A stretch of 64,000 nucleotides of DNA from Pseudomonas sp. SCB32 (GCF_009189165.1 NZ_CP045118.1:6247242-6311241); one strand, 5' to 3'; shown: positions 25,849 through 35,656, counted from the stretch's first letter. The notes: generated by a model not told the origin, from the letters alone. Made by a program: numbers and translations.

Positions 25849-27561
25849 ATGCTCAAACTGCTCGATCTGCTCTCTGCCGTCGCCCTGCTGGTGTGGGGCA
25901 CGCATATCGTCCGCACCGGTATTCTCAGGGTCTATGGCACCCATCTACGCCGCGTGCTGAGCCACAGCGTGCAGAAGCGGCCACTGGCCTTCGCCGCCGG
26001 CATCGGCGTGACGGCCCTGGTGCAGAGCAGCAACGCCACTGCGCTGCTGGCCACCTCCTTCGTCGCCACCGGCCTGATGGCGCTGGCGCCGGCCCTGGCG
26101 ATCATGCTCGGTGCGGATGTCGGTACGGCGCTGATGGCGCGAGTGCTGACGCTGGACCTGTCCTGGCTCTCGCCGCTGCTGATCTTCTTCGGGGTGATCC
26201 TCTTCCTCAGCCGCAAGCAGAGCCGCGCCGGGCAACTCGGCCGGGTATTCATCGGCCTGGGGCTGATCATCCTGGCGCTGCAACTGATCGTGGCCGCCGC
26301 CGAGCCCATGACCCAGGCCAAGGGCGTCAAGGTGCTGTTCTCCAGCCTGACCGGCGATGTGATGCTCGATGCGCTGACCGGCGCGCTGTTCGCCATGATC
26401 TCCTACTCCAGCCTGGCCGCCGTGCTGCTCGCAGCGACCCTGGCCACGTCCAAGGTGATCTCGCTGAAGGTCGCGCTGTGCCTGGTGGTCGGCGCCAACC
26501 TCGGCAGCGGCATCCTCGCCCTGATCAGCTCGGCCTCGCAGAATGCCGCCGGCCGGCGCGTGGCGCTGGGCAGCCTGCTGTTCAAGTTCGCCGGCTGCCT
26601 GCTGGTGCTGCCGCTGGTGGGGCCGGTGGCCCACTGGATGGACGACTGGCCGTTCCGAACCCAGGAGCTGGTGATCGCCTTCCATGTGCTCTACAACGCC
26701 ACCCGCTGCCTGGCCTGCCTGCCGCTCACCGAACAGATGGCGCAGCTGTGCACGCGGCTGATGCCTGACCGGCAGTCGCCCGAAGACACCGTGCGGCCTC
26801 GCCACCTCGACCCGGCGGCGCTGGACACGCCGAGCCTGGCGCTGGTCAACGCGGTGCGCGAGACCCTGCGCATGGGCGATATCGTCGAGCAGATGCTGAA
26901 TCACCTGATGCAGGTTATCCACAGCGGCGATCCCCTGCTCGCCAAGCAGATCCGCAAGCAGGATGACGATGTCGACGCGCTCTATACCGCGATCAAGCTG
27001 TACCTGGCGCGCATGCCTCGCGAGGACCTCGGCGAGCGCGACAGCCGCCGCTGGGCGGAGATCATCGAGCTTACGATCAACCTGGAGCAGGCCGGCGACA
27101 TCATCGAGCACATGCTCGGCGCCGTGCAGGACAAGAAGACCTCGCGCAGCCGCTCGTTCTCGGACAACGGCCTGGAAGAGATCACCGCGCTGCACGGACA
27201 ACTGGTCAGCAACCTGCGCCTCGCCCTGTCGGTATTCCTCAACGGCAACCAGGAAGGCGCCCGGCGCCTGCGCCGGGCCAAGCAGCGCTTCCGCCTGCAG
27301 GAGCGCCACTACGCCCATGCCCACGTCGATCGCCTGCGCCAGCAGGTGGTGCAAAGCATCGAGACCAGCTCGCTGCACCTGGACCTGATCAGCGACATGA
27401 AGCGCCTGAACTCGCTGTTCTGCGCCATTGCCTATGCTGTGCTGGACAACCCGGACGATAGCGCGCGAGACGTCAGCGAAGCCGAGGACTTCGTCGAACC
27501 TGAAGTCGAGCCGTTGCAGGCACAGCAATCACCGACACCCAGCTCACGGGTGACCGGTTGA
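25849..27561 (+). CDS. Na/Pi cotransporter family protein with C-terminal PhoU-like domain
   Basis: 570 residues from ATG 25849, with GAGGGGG 6-7 bases upstream. The N-terminal ~320 residues form the membrane part with the duplicated Na_Pi_cotrans signature (ALVQSSNATALLATSFVATG, and later MISYSSLAAVLLAATLATSK and GANLGSGILALIS). From about residue 345 the sequence is soluble and helical like PhoU (ETLRMGDIVEQMLNHLMQ, LEQAGDIIEHMLGAV). Probably a phosphate importer or exporter with its own regulatory domain, as in YjbB. Preceded by a long gap, followed by an unrelated regulator, so likely monocistronic. Confidence 0.9.
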   Translation: MLKLLDLLSAVALLVWGTHIVRTGILRVYGTHLRRVLSHSVQKRPLAFAAGIGVTALVQSSNATALLATSFVATGLMALAPALAIMLGADVGTALMARVLTLDLSWLSPLLIFFGVILFLSRKQSRAGQLGRVFIGLGLIILALQLIVAAAEPMTQAKGVKVLFSSLTGDVMLDALTGALFAMISYSSLAAVLLAATLATSKVISLKVALCLVVGANLGSGILALISSASQNAAGRRVALGSLLFKFAGCLLVLPLVGPVAHWMDDWPFRTQELVIAFHVLYNATRCLACLPLTEQMAQLCTRLMPDRQSPEDTVRPRHLDPAALDTPSLALVNAVRETLRMGDIVEQMLNHLMQVIHSGDPLLAKQIRKQDDDVDALYTAIKLYLARMPREDLGERDSRRWAEIIELTINLEQAGDIIEHMLGAVQDKKTSRSRSFSDNGLEEITALHGQLVSNLRLALSVFLNGNQEGARRLRRAKQRFRLQERHYAHAHVDRLRQQVVQSIETSSLHLDLISDMKRLNSLFCAIAYAVLDNPDDSARDVSEAEDFVEPEVEPLQAQQSPTPSSRVTG

Positions 27562-27666
27562 ACCAGGGCAACGACCGGGCCTTTCCGCGCGGCAGTCACC
27601 GGGCGCCGCGCGGAGCCGCGAACAACAGGTTACCCCCGGCCCAGGGTTAGGGCAGAATTCGCCGCC

Positions 27667-28701
27667 ATGGACGAACGCTCTCAAACACACCGCACCCCCT
27701 CGGTCAGCGCCAGCCTGACCCAGGCCGTGCTGTTGGCCGCGGCCCGCCTGGGTCTAGACCGCGATGCGCTGCTCGCCGCCAGCGGTCTGAAGGAAGCCCA
27801 GCTCGGCGATCCGGACGCGCGCATCGAATTCCCCTACCAGGAGCGGCTCTGGGAAACGATCCAGGCCCGCCTGCCCAACCCTGAGCCCGGCCTGGCGCTG
27901 GGCCGTGCACTGTCGCCGGCGTCCTTCAGCGCCCTGGGCTACCTGTTGCAAAGCAGCACGACCCTGGGCGAAGCCCTGGAGTCGGCCCTGCGCTATCAGC
28001 GCCTGGTAGGCGAAGGCGGACAGGTGACGATCGAGGCGCACCCCGAGGTCATCTGGGTCGCCTACCGCCCGCTCAATCCCGAGCAGCCCGCCACCCGCGC
28101 CCGCGCCCTGGCCTTGCTGGGATTCTGGGCGCGCCAGCTCAAGGCGCTGCTGCCCGCCCTGCAGCTTGCCGGCTGCCGTTTCATGCACAGCCCGCCGGAA
28201 CAGCTCGACGACTACGCAACGGCCTTCGCCTGCCCACTGCACTTCGAGGCCCAGGACTATGCCCTGGGCCTGCCCAAGGCCATCGTCGGCGTTGCCCTGC
28301 CGCAGGCCAATGCGCCCCTGCGCGATCTGCTGCGCCAACACGCCGAAGGTCTGCTGGCGCGCCTGCCCAGCGCCAGCGTCAGCGGCCGGGTCGTCGCCCT
28401 GCTCAGCGAGCAACTCACCCGCGGCGAACCGGGTCGCGCGGCGCTGGCCAACGAGCTGGGCCTGAGCGAGCGCACCCTGCAGCGGCGCCTGTCGGAAGAA
28501 GGCAGCAGTTATCAACAGCTGCTCGCCGACACCCGGCGGCAACTGGCGGAGCGCTATCTCAGCGAGGGCAACTTGCCCGCCACCGACATCGCCGCGCTGC
28601 TCGGCTATTCCGAACCCAGCGTGTTCTTCCGTGCCTTCCGTCACTGGACAGGCCTGACGCCGGGCGAGTACCGCCAGCGGCGCCGCCTCTCGGGCAGCTG
28701 A
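27667..28701 (+). CDS. AraC-family regulator with arabinose-binding-like N-terminal domain
   Basis: 344 residues. The N-terminal ~200 residues match the Arabinose_bd-type domain of the OruR/ArgR-like branch (LTQAVLLAAARLGLDRDALLAASGL, then ALGYLLQSSTTLGEALESALRYQRLVGEGG). The C-terminal AraC helix-turn-helix covers residues ~255-338 (LANELGLSERTLQRRLSEEGSSYQQLL, TDIAALLGYSEPSVFFRAFRHWTGLTPGEYR). The inducer is unknown. Neighbours give no clear target: a phosphate transporter upstream and an epimerase convergent downstream. Confidence 0.9.
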   Translation: MDERSQTHRTPSVSASLTQAVLLAAARLGLDRDALLAASGLKEAQLGDPDARIEFPYQERLWETIQARLPNPEPGLALGRALSPASFSALGYLLQSSTTLGEALESALRYQRLVGEGGQVTIEAHPEVIWVAYRPLNPEQPATRARALALLGFWARQLKALLPALQLAGCRFMHSPPEQLDDYATAFACPLHFEAQDYALGLPKAIVGVALPQANAPLRDLLRQHAEGLLARLPSASVSGRVVALLSEQLTRGEPGRAALANELGLSERTLQRRLSEEGSSYQQLLADTRRQLAERYLSEGNLPATDIAALLGYSEPSVFFRAFRHWTGLTPGEYRQRRRLSGS

Positions 28702-28787
28702 AGGCCTGCGGCCCTGAACTCCGCCACGGGCCGCTTTTCACAGGTTTATCTACAAGTTATACACAGACTGATCGACAGGGTTGGAGG

Positions 28788-29744
28788 TCAGCCGTTCATG
28801 CCACGGGCATCGAGGAATGCCTGGAACGCTTCCCGGCTGGAGTAACGCGGCTGATAACCGAACTCCTCCTTGAGCCTGCGGTTGTCCAGCACCGGCCGGT
28901 AGCGCAGGAAGTCCACCTGTTCCGGGCCGTACGGCGACAGCCCCAGCGGCTTGAGCAGGCCAAGCCCGGCGCGCAGCAGTGGGGCCGGCCAGGCTCGGTA
29001 GGGTTTACCGAGCAGTTCCGCGATTTCGCGCAGCGACAGCGCACCATCGCCCGCCAGGTTGTAGATGCCCTCGCGGCCCTGCTCCAGCCCCTGGCGGATG
29101 ACGTTGACCACATCCTGGTCCCAGATGAATACGAAGCGGCTGGGATGGCCGGTGACGCCCAGGAGCTTGCGCTGGCCGAACAGTTCGATGAGTGGGTTAT
29201 GCACACGCCGGCCGAGGATGGTGCCCGGCCTCAGGACCAGTTGCTTGAGCTGTGGATAACGCTTGCGCATATCGGCCAGCAACTGCTCGACTGCCTGCTT
29301 GTGGCGCACATGCAGGAAGCGCGGATGGCTCCGCAGCGGCTGGCTCTCGTCGATCCACTCGGCGTTGTCGGGGTGATAGCCGTAAGCAGCTCCGGAACTG
29401 GTGACGATCAGCTGCTGCACACCAGCTTCGCAGGCGGCTTCGATCAGCGTCTTGGTGCCGCCGACCTCGATGGCGTATAGCTGCGCCTCGGTCATCTCGC
29501 GCGGAGGATTGATGACCGCGGCCAGGTGCACGATCGCATCGGGGCGCCATTTATCCATGCAGTGCCTCACCTTGGAGGGCACGCTGATGTCCAGCTGAAG
29601 CGGCTCGATGTTCGGGCGCAGCCCCTGCAGACTCAGGCAGCGGACATCGGCTGCGATCAGTGTCCAGTCGAGATGCTGCACAGCCAGGTCGTTGAGCAGA
29701 CTCTGGCCAAGGAAACCGGCCGCACCGGTAATCAGGACACGCAT
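28788..29744 (-). CDS. NAD-dependent epimerase/dehydratase (extended SDR)
   Basis: 318 residues from ATG 29744, preceded by GGAGG at 5 bases. N-terminal NAD-binding motif GAAGFLG (about residues 7-13), then DIS and VHLAAVINPPREM. The catalytic triad appears as SSGAAYGYHPDN with a nearby Tyr; the usual YxxxK is not clear, being replaced by RHKQAVEQLLADM after LHV, so activity may be atypical. Substrate unknown, likely a nucleotide sugar or a related carbonyl. It is divergent from the M16 peptidase gene across 193 bp. Confidence 0.85.
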   Translation of the reverse strand: MRVLITGAAGFLGQSLLNDLAVQHLDWTLIAADVRCLSLQGLRPNIEPLQLDISVPSKVRHCMDKWRPDAIVHLAAVINPPREMTEAQLYAIEVGGTKTLIEAACEAGVQQLIVTSSGAAYGYHPDNAEWIDESQPLRSHPRFLHVRHKQAVEQLLADMRKRYPQLKQLVLRPGTILGRRVHNPLIELFGQRKLLGVTGHPSRFVFIWDQDVVNVIRQGLEQGREGIYNLAGDGALSLREIAELLGKPYRAWPAPLLRAGLGLLKPLGLSPYGPEQVDFLRYRPVLDNRRLKEEFGYQPRYSSREAFQAFLDARGMNG

Positions 29745-29937
29745 GGAGCCTCCAAATCGCTTCATCCACGACCACGGCGTGATCCGCCGTGACCAGAGGG
29801 TAATTCCGCCTCGCTCCCCCCACAGTGACGATAGAAGTCATCGGCGATGATGCAAGAGGCCAGCCGTAGAGCGGATAACGGGTAGGTTCGCGCCGGTCAA
29901 TCCGCTATTCTCGTCGCTTTGCGTTCAGGCTCCGCTC

Positions 29938-31311
29938 ATGCGCTGGTTGTTGTTACCCCTGCTGTCCCTGCTGTTTGCTGGTTGGTCGCACGCCGATCAG
30001 CGACAGACGGTCGAGGCCTATCAGCTGGCAAACGGCATGGGCGTACTGTTCAAGCCCACCCGCGAAAAGGGCCACGTCGCCATCCGTCTGATCGTCGGCG
30101 TCGGCTTCAGCGACTTTTCCTGTCATGACCGCCAGTTGCCGCACCTGATGGAACACCTGTTCTTCAGCGGCCTGGACGGCGGCGACGAAGCCGACCTGGA
30201 AGCCCGCATGCAGGCCCTGGGTGGCCAGTGGAACGCCTATACCAGTGAAGGCGATACTGCCTTCGTCGTCGAGTCGCCGGCCGCCACCCAGCGCCAGGTG
30301 CTCGACCTGCTTCTGGAAGCCATCACCCGCACCCAGCTGGATGCCCACAAGATCGCTTCGGCCAAGCAGGTGCTGGTGCGGGAGGACGGCGGCCATTATT
30401 CGCACCTGCAGCGCTGGCTCGACCACCAGAACGTCAGCCGCGCCGGACAGGAACAGCTCGCCGTAGAGCTGGGCCTCGCCTGCGCCGAGCGCGCACCGGT
30501 CGGGCACCTGAGCCAGGAGCAGCTGGAGCAGTTGCGCAAGGATTGGTACGTGCCGAGCAACATGACGCTGATCATCGTCGGTGACCTCGACCCGCGCCTG
30601 CCGGTGTATCTGGGCCACAGTTATGGCGCGCTGGTCGATCACGACACCCCGGAACGCCGCGAGGTGCCGGTGATGAAGGGTCCCGCCGAGCGCCAGCGCA
30701 CGCTGACCACCAGCCTGTTCGGCGAAAGCGCGGTACTGCACTGGATATTCCCGGAGCCCGAAGACGCCGATGGCGCGTCCCTCGACCTCCTGCAGGCCTA
30801 CCTGAACGATGCGCTCTATACCGATCTGCGGGTGCGCCGTGAGCTGTCGTACGGTCCGTGGAGCGAGCGCAGCGCCTGGGCCAACCAGGGATTCCTGAGC
30901 CTGAACGCCGACATCGAGCGTGACGACCAGGACGCCACGCTCAAGGCATTGCGCGAGGTGGTGGACAAGATTCGCCACGACGGCCTGGACCCGGCGCGCT
31001 TCAGCCGAATCCAGCGCGTGGCCCGCGCCCAGCTGGCCTGGAGTACACCGGGTAACTCGACGCTGGCGGACTATTACTGGGGAGCACTGGCGGATTTCGA
31101 CGACGGTCGCTTCCCCGACGAGGACAAACGCCTGGCGAAGGTCAGCCTGCAGCAGGTGAACGAGCTGGCACAGCAGCTGTTCAAGGATGACGGCTACCTG
31201 CGTATCGAAAAGCCATTGCTCGACGACGATGCCGTCTATCCGCTGGCCGCCGTGGCGACGCTGCTGGTTGCCGTGCTGCTGGGTCTGGCGTTGTGGCGCC
31301 GGCGAGGCTGA
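29938..31311 (+). CDS. Exported M16-family zinc metallopeptidase with C-terminal membrane anchor
   Basis: 457 residues. Signal peptide at residues 1-19 (LLLPLLSLLFAGWSHA). The inverted zinc motif HLMEH is present and the third ligand Glu lies 76 residues further on (VLVRED), the right spacing for M16 (HxxEH-x74-76-E). So the enzyme should be active. The last ~25 residues are a membrane helix followed by RRRG (AAVATLLVAVLLGLALWRRRG), which would hold the protease on the periplasmic face of the inner membrane. M16 periplasmic enzymes degrade peptides; some work as inactive/active pairs, but no partner gene is adjacent. Confidence 0.9.
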   Translation: MRWLLLPLLSLLFAGWSHADQRQTVEAYQLANGMGVLFKPTREKGHVAIRLIVGVGFSDFSCHDRQLPHLMEHLFFSGLDGGDEADLEARMQALGGQWNAYTSEGDTAFVVESPAATQRQVLDLLLEAITRTQLDAHKIASAKQVLVREDGGHYSHLQRWLDHQNVSRAGQEQLAVELGLACAERAPVGHLSQEQLEQLRKDWYVPSNMTLIIVGDLDPRLPVYLGHSYGALVDHDTPERREVPVMKGPAERQRTLTTSLFGESAVLHWIFPEPEDADGASLDLLQAYLNDALYTDLRVRRELSYGPWSERSAWANQGFLSLNADIERDDQDATLKALREVVDKIRHDGLDPARFSRIQRVARAQLAWSTPGNSTLADYYWGALADFDDGRFPDEDKRLAKVSLQQVNELAQQLFKDDGYLRIEKPLLDDDAVYPLAAVATLLVAVLLGLALWRRRG

Positions 31312-31332
31312 GGCCCCGCCGGAGCAGGGAAC

Positions 31333-31887
31333 TTACAGGGCCAGGCGACGAACCACCTGGCAGGCGTCTTCCGGATCGAGTTGGGCGCGGAAGCCCAGCT
31401 CACGGGACATGTCGCGCATGTCGCGGTCCATGGAAGAGTCGATGGAGTACATCTGGCTGAAGCCATTGCGCTTGGCGACATCGATCAGGTGGCGCATCAG
31501 CGCGACATCCAGGCCCAGCTGCTTCCACTCATCGGCGATGGTCACCGCACACTCGCATTGCTGGCCATCCACCGCCGCGTAACGGCTGATGCCGACCTCC
31601 CGCAGCTCACCGTCGACATGGGTCAGCGCGATGAAGGCCATGGTGCGCTGGTAATCCACGTCCATCAGGCGGTCGAGCAGCTTGTCGTCGATCTTCACCT
31701 CGCCGTGGAAGCGGAATTTGCGGGTCATGGGCGACAGACGCTCGAGGAACAGGCGCTCGCGTTCCCGGTCTTCCGAGCGCAGCGGGCGGATCAGCACATG
31801 GCTGCCGTCATCGAGGGTCTCTATCCAGTGATCGGCGCCTACAGCCGCGAGGGCTGCAAGCTCCGCAGGGTTGCTGTGGGTCATCAT
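31333..31887 (-). CDS. GNAT-family N-acetyltransferase
   Basis: 184 residues from ATG 31887, with GGAGA 8 bases upstream (the frame extends further but without a ribosome site). GNAT core: IRPLRSEDRERERLFLERLSP at the start, then YQRTMAFIALTHVDGELREVGISRYA, and a degenerate acetyl-CoA loop in VTIADEWKQLGLDVALMRHLIDVAKRNGF. Similar to the acetyltransferase-like domain that follows CoA-ligase domains in protein acetyltransferases such as Pat, but free-standing here. Target unknown. Convergent with the M16 gene, 21 bp apart. Confidence 0.85.
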   Translation of the reverse strand: MMTHSNPAELAALAAVGADHWIETLDDGSHVLIRPLRSEDRERERLFLERLSPMTRKFRFHGEVKIDDKLLDRLMDVDYQRTMAFIALTHVDGELREVGISRYAAVDGQQCECAVTIADEWKQLGLDVALMRHLIDVAKRNGFSQMYSIDSSMDRDMRDMSRELGFRAQLDPEDACQVVRRLAL

Positions 31888-32010
31888 GACGTGGTCTCCG
31901 CTGGCGAAGAGGGATTGGGATGACCCTATCCTTCGCCCTCCACGCGCGGGCAAGCCTGACTTGCGTCAAGCCGGCCCGGGTCCGCCGTGAGACAGAACGC
32001 CGCAGCCGCG

Positions 32011-33303
32011 TCAGTCACCCGCGGCTGCCAGCGCGCCCTCCCGCAGGCGACCGCCCTTGCGGAACAGCACCAGGGTGGCGAGCAGGCCGAGCGTTGCTGC
32101 GCCGCTGAGCCAGAGGCCCGGCGCGGCCTTGTTGTCCAGGGTGTGGATAAGCCAGGTGCAAACGGCCGGAGTGAAGCCGCCGAACGTGGCGGTGGCCAGG
32201 CTGTAGGCCAGGGAGAAGCCGGTGGTGCGCACGTCCGCCGGCATGATCTCGGTGAGCGCAACGACCATGGCGCCGTTGTAGCTGCCGTAGAGGAAGGAGA
32301 GCCATAGCTCCACTTCCAGCAGGCGCGCAAAGCTCGGCGCGGCCACCAGCCAGGACAGCATCGGGTAGGCCGTGACCAGCGCCAGCACGGTGGCCGCGAG
32401 CAGCAACGGCTTGCGCCCGATGCGGTCGGACAGCGCGCCCATCAGCGGCAGCCAGATGAAGTTGGACAGGCCCACGCACATGGTCACCAGCAGACTGTCG
32501 AAGTCCGACAGGTGCAACTCGTTCTTGCCGAAGGTCGGGGTGTAGGCGGTGATCAGGTAGAAGGACACCGTGGTCATCACCACCATGGCGGTGCCGGCCA
32601 GTACCAGGCCGAAGTTCCGGCCAATGGAGCGCAGCACCTCGGACAGGCTCGGGTGATGCTTGCGCTTCTGGAACTCAGGGGTTTCTTCCAGGGAACGGCG
32701 GATGATGAACAGCGCCGGAACGATCAGGCAACCGACGAAGAACGGCACGCGCCAGCCCCACTCGCCCATGTCCTGCGGGCTCAGCCAGTGGTTGAGGAGC
32801 ACACCGAGCAGGCCGGCGAACACCACCGCGACCTGCTGGCTGGCGGACTGCCAGCTGACGAAGAATCCGCGCTTGTCGGGCGTGGCGATTTCCGCCAGGT
32901 ACACCGAGACCCCGCCCAGCTCGACGCCGGCGGAGAAGCCCTGCAACAGGCGGCCCAGCAGCACCAGAAGCGGCGCCGCCACACCCAGGGTCCCATAGCC
33001 GGGCACGAAGGCGATCAGCAACGTGCCCATGGCCATCAGGCCGAGGGTGATGATCAGGCCCTGGCGGCGACCGTGGCGGTCGATATAGGCACCGAGGAAG
33101 ATCGCGCCCAGCGGCCGCATCAGGAAACCGGCACCGAAGGTCGCCAGCGATAGCATCAGGGAGGCGAAGGCGTCGTCGCCGGGGAAGAACGTCTTGGCAA
33201 TGGCGGTGGCGTAAAAGCCATACACCATGAAGTCGTACATCTCGAGAAAGTTACCACTCACGACACGGAAGACGGCTTTGGCTTTGGAATTATTCGGGGC
33301 CAT
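32011..33303 (-). CDS. MFS transporter of the metabolite:H+ symporter (MHS) type, citrate/dicarboxylate-like
   Basis: 430 residues from ATG 33303 ([25 protein letters not shown]); the frame extends 43 codons upstream without support. Twelve membrane helices. Features of the MHS family: [24 protein letters not shown] at the start, the MFS loop [13 protein letters not shown] between helices 2 and 3, and [15 protein letters not shown]. Close to CitA/TcuC tricarboxylate and dicarboxylate symporters; the exact substrate is not readable. Single gene on the minus strand; its promoter lies in the following AT-rich gap. Confidence 0.88.
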   Translation of the reverse strand: MAPNNSKAKAVFRVVSGNFLEMYDFMVYGFYATAIAKTFFPGDDAFASLMLSLATFGAGFLMRPLGAIFLGAYIDRHGRRQGLIITLGLMAMGTLLIAFVPGYGTLGVAAPLLVLLGRLLQGFSAGVELGGVSVYLAEIATPDKRGFFVSWQSASQQVAVVFAGLLGVLLNHWLSPQDMGEWGWRVPFFVGCLIVPALFIIRRSLEETPEFQKRKHHPSLSEVLRSIGRNFGLVLAGTAMVVMTTVSFYLITAYTPTFGKNELHLSDFDSLLVTMCVGLSNFIWLPLMGALSDRIGRKPLLLAATVLALVTAYPMLSWLVAAPSFARLLEVELWLSFLYGSYNGAMVVALTEIMPADVRTTGFSLAYSLATATFGGFTPAVCTWLIHTLDNKAAPGLWLSGAATLGLLATLVLFRKGGRLREGALAAAGD

Positions 33304-33726
33304 GACGACATCACTCAGGCTGACATACGGGAGACTTCCACGGAGGAAAGTCGCAGCTCGCCGACAGGCTGCAGGCAGGCACTTATCGGTCGATATATTT
33401 GTAACCATATGTGTAGCGGAGTCGTTCGACAATCAAAAACAGCGGTCAGGCCCCATGTTTCATGGGATTGAAAGGTTCATGAAAGCTTCGCTACCGCTCG
33501 TCTGGAAATGAAAACTTATCTACCAAATCACAGTTTTCAATAAAACATATAAATGCACTTCAAATAAGTTGACCACTTAAAAAAGTTGAAACTCAAAACA
33601 ACAATTAAGGAATATTTCTCTTATCGAGATAAGTTCCGAAAGAAATCCATCTGCACGAATCTCAAATTTATATAAGAAATTCCCTAAAATAATCGTTAGC
33701 TTTTCCTACACAAAGGGAGAGCTTCA
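33304..33726. other. AT-rich intergenic island
   Basis: 423 bp between the divergent MFS and protease-lipoprotein genes. From about 33500 to 33720 the sequence is strikingly AT-rich against the GC-rich surroundings and holds no credible gene. It contains an inverted repeat CTTATC-GA-GATAAG (33620-33633) and ends in AAAGGGAGAGCTTCA, the ribosome site of the next gene. It could be an H-NS/MvaT-silenced promoter or a scar of transfer. Confidence 0.7.
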
Positions 33727-34383
33727 ATGAACATGAATTGGGGAGTGTTGTTTCTGGTTGTCCTGACCGGTTGCAACGGATGGGTCTCGCCAGAAACCAA
33801 CGGTTCGCTGACCGATCGCTACTTCAGTGTTTTTTCCGGACCGCCACTGCCGGGCGTGATGGTCGCCTCCGCCGTTCAGTGGAATTCCGACTATGCCGTT
33901 ACCGCCGCCCATACCCCTTTCCTGCGGAACCAGGCGTATCGCTGCAGCACCGGCTGCGACCTGCTGTTCATTACCCACAAGGCCGAGGGGCAGGTTCCCC
34001 GCTGGCGCGACTTCCGCCCCGGCGAAGCCGTCACCGCCCTGGGCAGCAGTAGCCTGTTGATCCCGATGAGCGCCCAGGGCCGGATCTGGCCGGCATCGTT
34101 CGTCAAACCCGGGTCATCCAGCCAGGAGCATTACGGCATCCATGACGCGGCGATCGCCAAGGGCATGTCCGGCGGACCACTGATTGCCAGCGACGGCAGC
34201 GTGCTGGGGATCAATATCGGCTACAGCAAGGGCTGGTCAGCGCAGCCGGATCGCCCCGAGAAGGCGGGGATGGCTCGGCTGAGCGTTTTTGTCCCCTACA
34301 GCGTGATACTGCGGGAATGGCGCCTGTTCCAGGCGCAGGCGGCGAAGAACGCCGCCCACCCCCTTCAGGCGAAGAACCAGTAG
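33727..34383 (+). CDS. Trypsin-like serine protease lipoprotein
   Basis: 218 residues. Short lipoprotein signal with lipobox LTGC (Cys16). The chymotrypsin-fold motifs are TAAH (His62), CDLLFI (Asp78 as candidate acid) and GMSGGPL (Ser148), so an active protease is plausible. Two Cys (73, 77) close to the Asp could form a disulfide. The C-terminal ~20 residues are Ala/Gln/Lys-rich. The upstream DNA is an AT-rich island, and the gene overlaps the convergent SpmAB-like gene by 19 bp. Substrate unknown; it might be a degenerate V8/trypsin family member, since the Asp spacing is short. Confidence 0.75.
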   Translation: MNMNWGVLFLVVLTGCNGWVSPETNGSLTDRYFSVFSGPPLPGVMVASAVQWNSDYAVTAAHTPFLRNQAYRCSTGCDLLFITHKAEGQVPRWRDFRPGEAVTALGSSSLLIPMSAQGRIWPASFVKPGSSSQEHYGIHDAAIAKGMSGGPLIASDGSVLGINIGYSKGWSAQPDRPEKAGMARLSVFVPYSVILREWRLFQAQAAKNAAHPLQAKNQ

Positions 34384-35594
34384 CAGACTCCGATGGACGC
34401 CAGCACGCCGGCTAGGTCCGCCAGCAACGCACAGCCCACGGCATGGCGGGCGCGCTGGATGCTCACCGCACCGAAGTACACGGCCAGCACGTAGAAGGTC
34501 GTCTCGGTGCTGCCTTGCACCGTGGCCGCCACCAGCGCCGGGAAGCTGTCCACACCATGGGACTGCATGGTTTCCAGCAGCATGGCCCGCGCCGCGCTGC
34601 CGGAGAACGGCTTGACCAGGGCGGTGGGTAGCGCGTCGACGAAGCGGGTGTCCCAGCCCAGGCCTTCGACCCCCCAGCGGATGCCGTTCAGTACCATTTC
34701 CAGCGCGCCGGAGGCCCGCAGCACGCCAACCGCGCAGAGCATCGCCACCAGGTAGGGCAGCAGGCCCTTAGCAACGTCGAAGCCTTCCTTCGCGCCTTCG
34801 ACGAAGGTTTCGTACACCGGAACCTTCTTCAGCCAGCCGACCACGAGGAACAGCATGATGATGCCGAACAAGGTCACGTTGCCCAGCAGCGACGACAGCT
34901 GCGCCAGCGCGGTGGCGGACAGGCTGGAGAGCAGCGCCATGAAGGCGCCCAGCGCCAGCGCGCCGGGGATCAGGTAGGCCAGCACCACTGGGTCCCACAG
35001 GCGCAGGCGCTGCATCACCGACACGCTGAGCAGGCCTACCAGCGTGGAGGCGCTGGTGGCGAGGAGGATCGGCAGGAATACCAGGGTCGGATCGGCGGCG
35101 CCCTGCTGCGCGCGGTACATGAAGATGGTCACCGGCAGCAGGGTCAGCGACGAGGCGTTGAGCACCAGGAAGAGAATCTGTGCGTTGCTCGCGGTGGTAC
35201 TGCTGGGGTTGAGTTCCTGCAGCGCCTTCATGGCTTTCAGGCCGATGGGGGTGGCGGCGTTGTCCAGGCCCAGACCATTGGCAGCGAAGTTCAGGGTGAT
35301 CAGGCCGATGGCCGGGTGGCCGGCCGGCACTTCCGGCATCAGCCGGCGGAACAGCGGGCCGAGCAGGACCGCGAGCTTCTCCACCAGGCCGGCCTTCTCG
35401 GCGATGCGCAGGAAGCCCAGCCAGAGCGTCAGCGTGCCGAACAGCAGCACCATCACGTCCACCGACAACTTGGCCATGGCGAACAGGCTTTCCACCATGG
35501 CGGCGAAGACGGTCGCCTCGCCTCCGAGCAGCCAGCGGGAAAGCGCGGTAACCGCCGCGACGATGAAAAAGCCCAGCCACAGGCCGTTGAGCAT
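34365..35594 (-). CDS. SpmA-SpmB-like membrane protein (nucleoside-recognition/Gate domains)
   Basis: 409 residues from ATG 35594, with AAGGGGG 7-8 bases upstream. Two Gate domains fused: the first half resembles SpmA (MVLLFGTLTLWLGFLRIAEKAGL, LNFAANGLGLDNAATPIGLKAM), the second SpmB (MLFLVVGWLKKVPVYETFVEGAKEGF, VQGSTETTFYVLAVYFG). Firmicutes have these as two spore-maturation proteins; Proteobacteria carry the fusion although they do not sporulate. Function unproven; transport of small metabolites is a reasonable guess. Confidence 0.85.
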   Translation of the reverse strand: MLNGLWLGFFIVAAVTALSRWLLGGEATVFAAMVESLFAMAKLSVDVMVLLFGTLTLWLGFLRIAEKAGLVEKLAVLLGPLFRRLMPEVPAGHPAIGLITLNFAANGLGLDNAATPIGLKAMKALQELNPSSTTASNAQILFLVLNASSLTLLPVTIFMYRAQQGAADPTLVFLPILLATSASTLVGLLSVSVMQRLRLWDPVVLAYLIPGALALGAFMALLSSLSATALAQLSSLLGNVTLFGIIMLFLVVGWLKKVPVYETFVEGAKEGFDVAKGLLPYLVAMLCAVGVLRASGALEMVLNGIRWGVEGLGWDTRFVDALPTALVKPFSGSAARAMLLETMQSHGVDSFPALVAATVQGSTETTFYVLAVYFGAVSIQRARHAVGCALLADLAGVLASIGVCYWFFA

Positions 35595-35656
35595 GGAGAG
35601 TCCCCCTTGGAATGGTCGGGATGATAGCGGCACGAGCTCACCCGACGCCAGAAACG

